Source of the DNA: Rhizophagus sp. LPA8_4_AMF | Taxonomy: Eukaryota > Glomeromycota > Glomeromycetes > Glomerales > Glomeraceae | Length of the DNA: 33,175 nt | Direction of reading: 5' to 3' | Assembly (NCBI GenBank): GCA_021464525.1 | Contig: JADRCO010000468.1 | Coordinates: forward strand, 1 to 33,175 | Shown: piece by piece, positions 32,975 through 33,175 of the stretch | Numbering within the stretch: the first letter of the stretch is position 1 | Layout: every line of letters begins with the position of its first letter | The notes under the pieces: model-generated | Database searches by the model: none | What the model was told of the DNA's origin: nothing | Seen by the model: only the letters and a program-made list of their open reading frames with translations | Translations under genes and position numbers: made by a program

Positions 32975-33175
32975 CTGTAAGTATGCCAGATCCAGTACAG
33001 ATATGCTATTATTCAACCCTACTTTATAGAGCCGTTATATAATCGTGTCTCAAGCATGAGCCAACTCCAAATTGTAATAAATCCATATGACGAGATAGTT
33101 CTTGTCTGTCATCATAATGTTTACCAAAGTACTTATTAAATATTTATGTGTAGCACTTATTGAATACAAGCTGCA
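32975..33175. other. right edge, 5' part of the Gag-like gene or its flank
   Basis: No clear frame continues to the edge. The minus-strand start of the Gag-like gene may lie here or beyond the window. Confidence 0.3.

Noticed and set aside
1-33175. tRNA, rRNA or snoRNA genes
   Set aside because: No cloverleaf with A and B boxes, no rRNA core sequence and no C/D-box layout stood out by eye; a covariance-model scan was not possible.

Overview
The window is AT-rich (roughly 70% or more by eye) nuclear DNA from a eukaryote with short GT-AG introns of about 70-85 nt. The best fit is an arbuscular mycorrhizal fungus (Glomeromycotina, Rhizophagus-like). This rests on the compact introns, a multi-module 3CxxC zinc-binding protein, Crinkler (CRN) remnants and many decayed mobile-element genes in one sequence. 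The assignment is inferred from recognised protein families; no search was run.

Layout. 1-4000 is mostly repeats: a 78-79 bp tandem repeat, a GGGTCA/TGACCC word array, a degenerate minisatellite and a foldback element with a perfect 24-bp palindrome. 4015-5419 (-) is a spliced 3CxxC zinc-binding protein gene. 5420-11840 is gene-poor and holds a decayed CRN/P-loop gene (-) and an unidentified decayed coding stretch (+). 11844-12521 (-) is an intact three-exon SigF-like NTF2-fold gene. 15178-16339 (+) is an intact two-exon arsenite methyltransferase of the AS3MT/ArsM type. 16540-18640 is non-coding with a second foldback element. 18898-19186 is a coding relic. 19512-20737 (-) is a clear CRN effector pseudogene.

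From about 22.5 kb to the right edge the window is mobile-element territory. It holds two diverged repeat units with different internal 8-mer words, and a degenerate family B DNA polymerase (+). Next come a broken coiled-coil gene (-) and a helix-turn-helix gene with one in-frame stop (+), separated by an ACTGATACTA array. Last is a broken Gag-like, coiled-coil and retropepsin-like gene (-). The polymerase is a fungal genomic relic with frameshifts, stops and a lost catalytic aspartate. Its order alongside Gag/protease-like and HTH genes may reflect one large composite element or nested insertions; this window alone cannot decide.

Only the methyltransferase and the NTF2-fold gene look fully intact. 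The 3CxxC gene is probably functional but its first exon and one splice junction are unresolved. I saw no tRNA, rRNA or CRISPR array.
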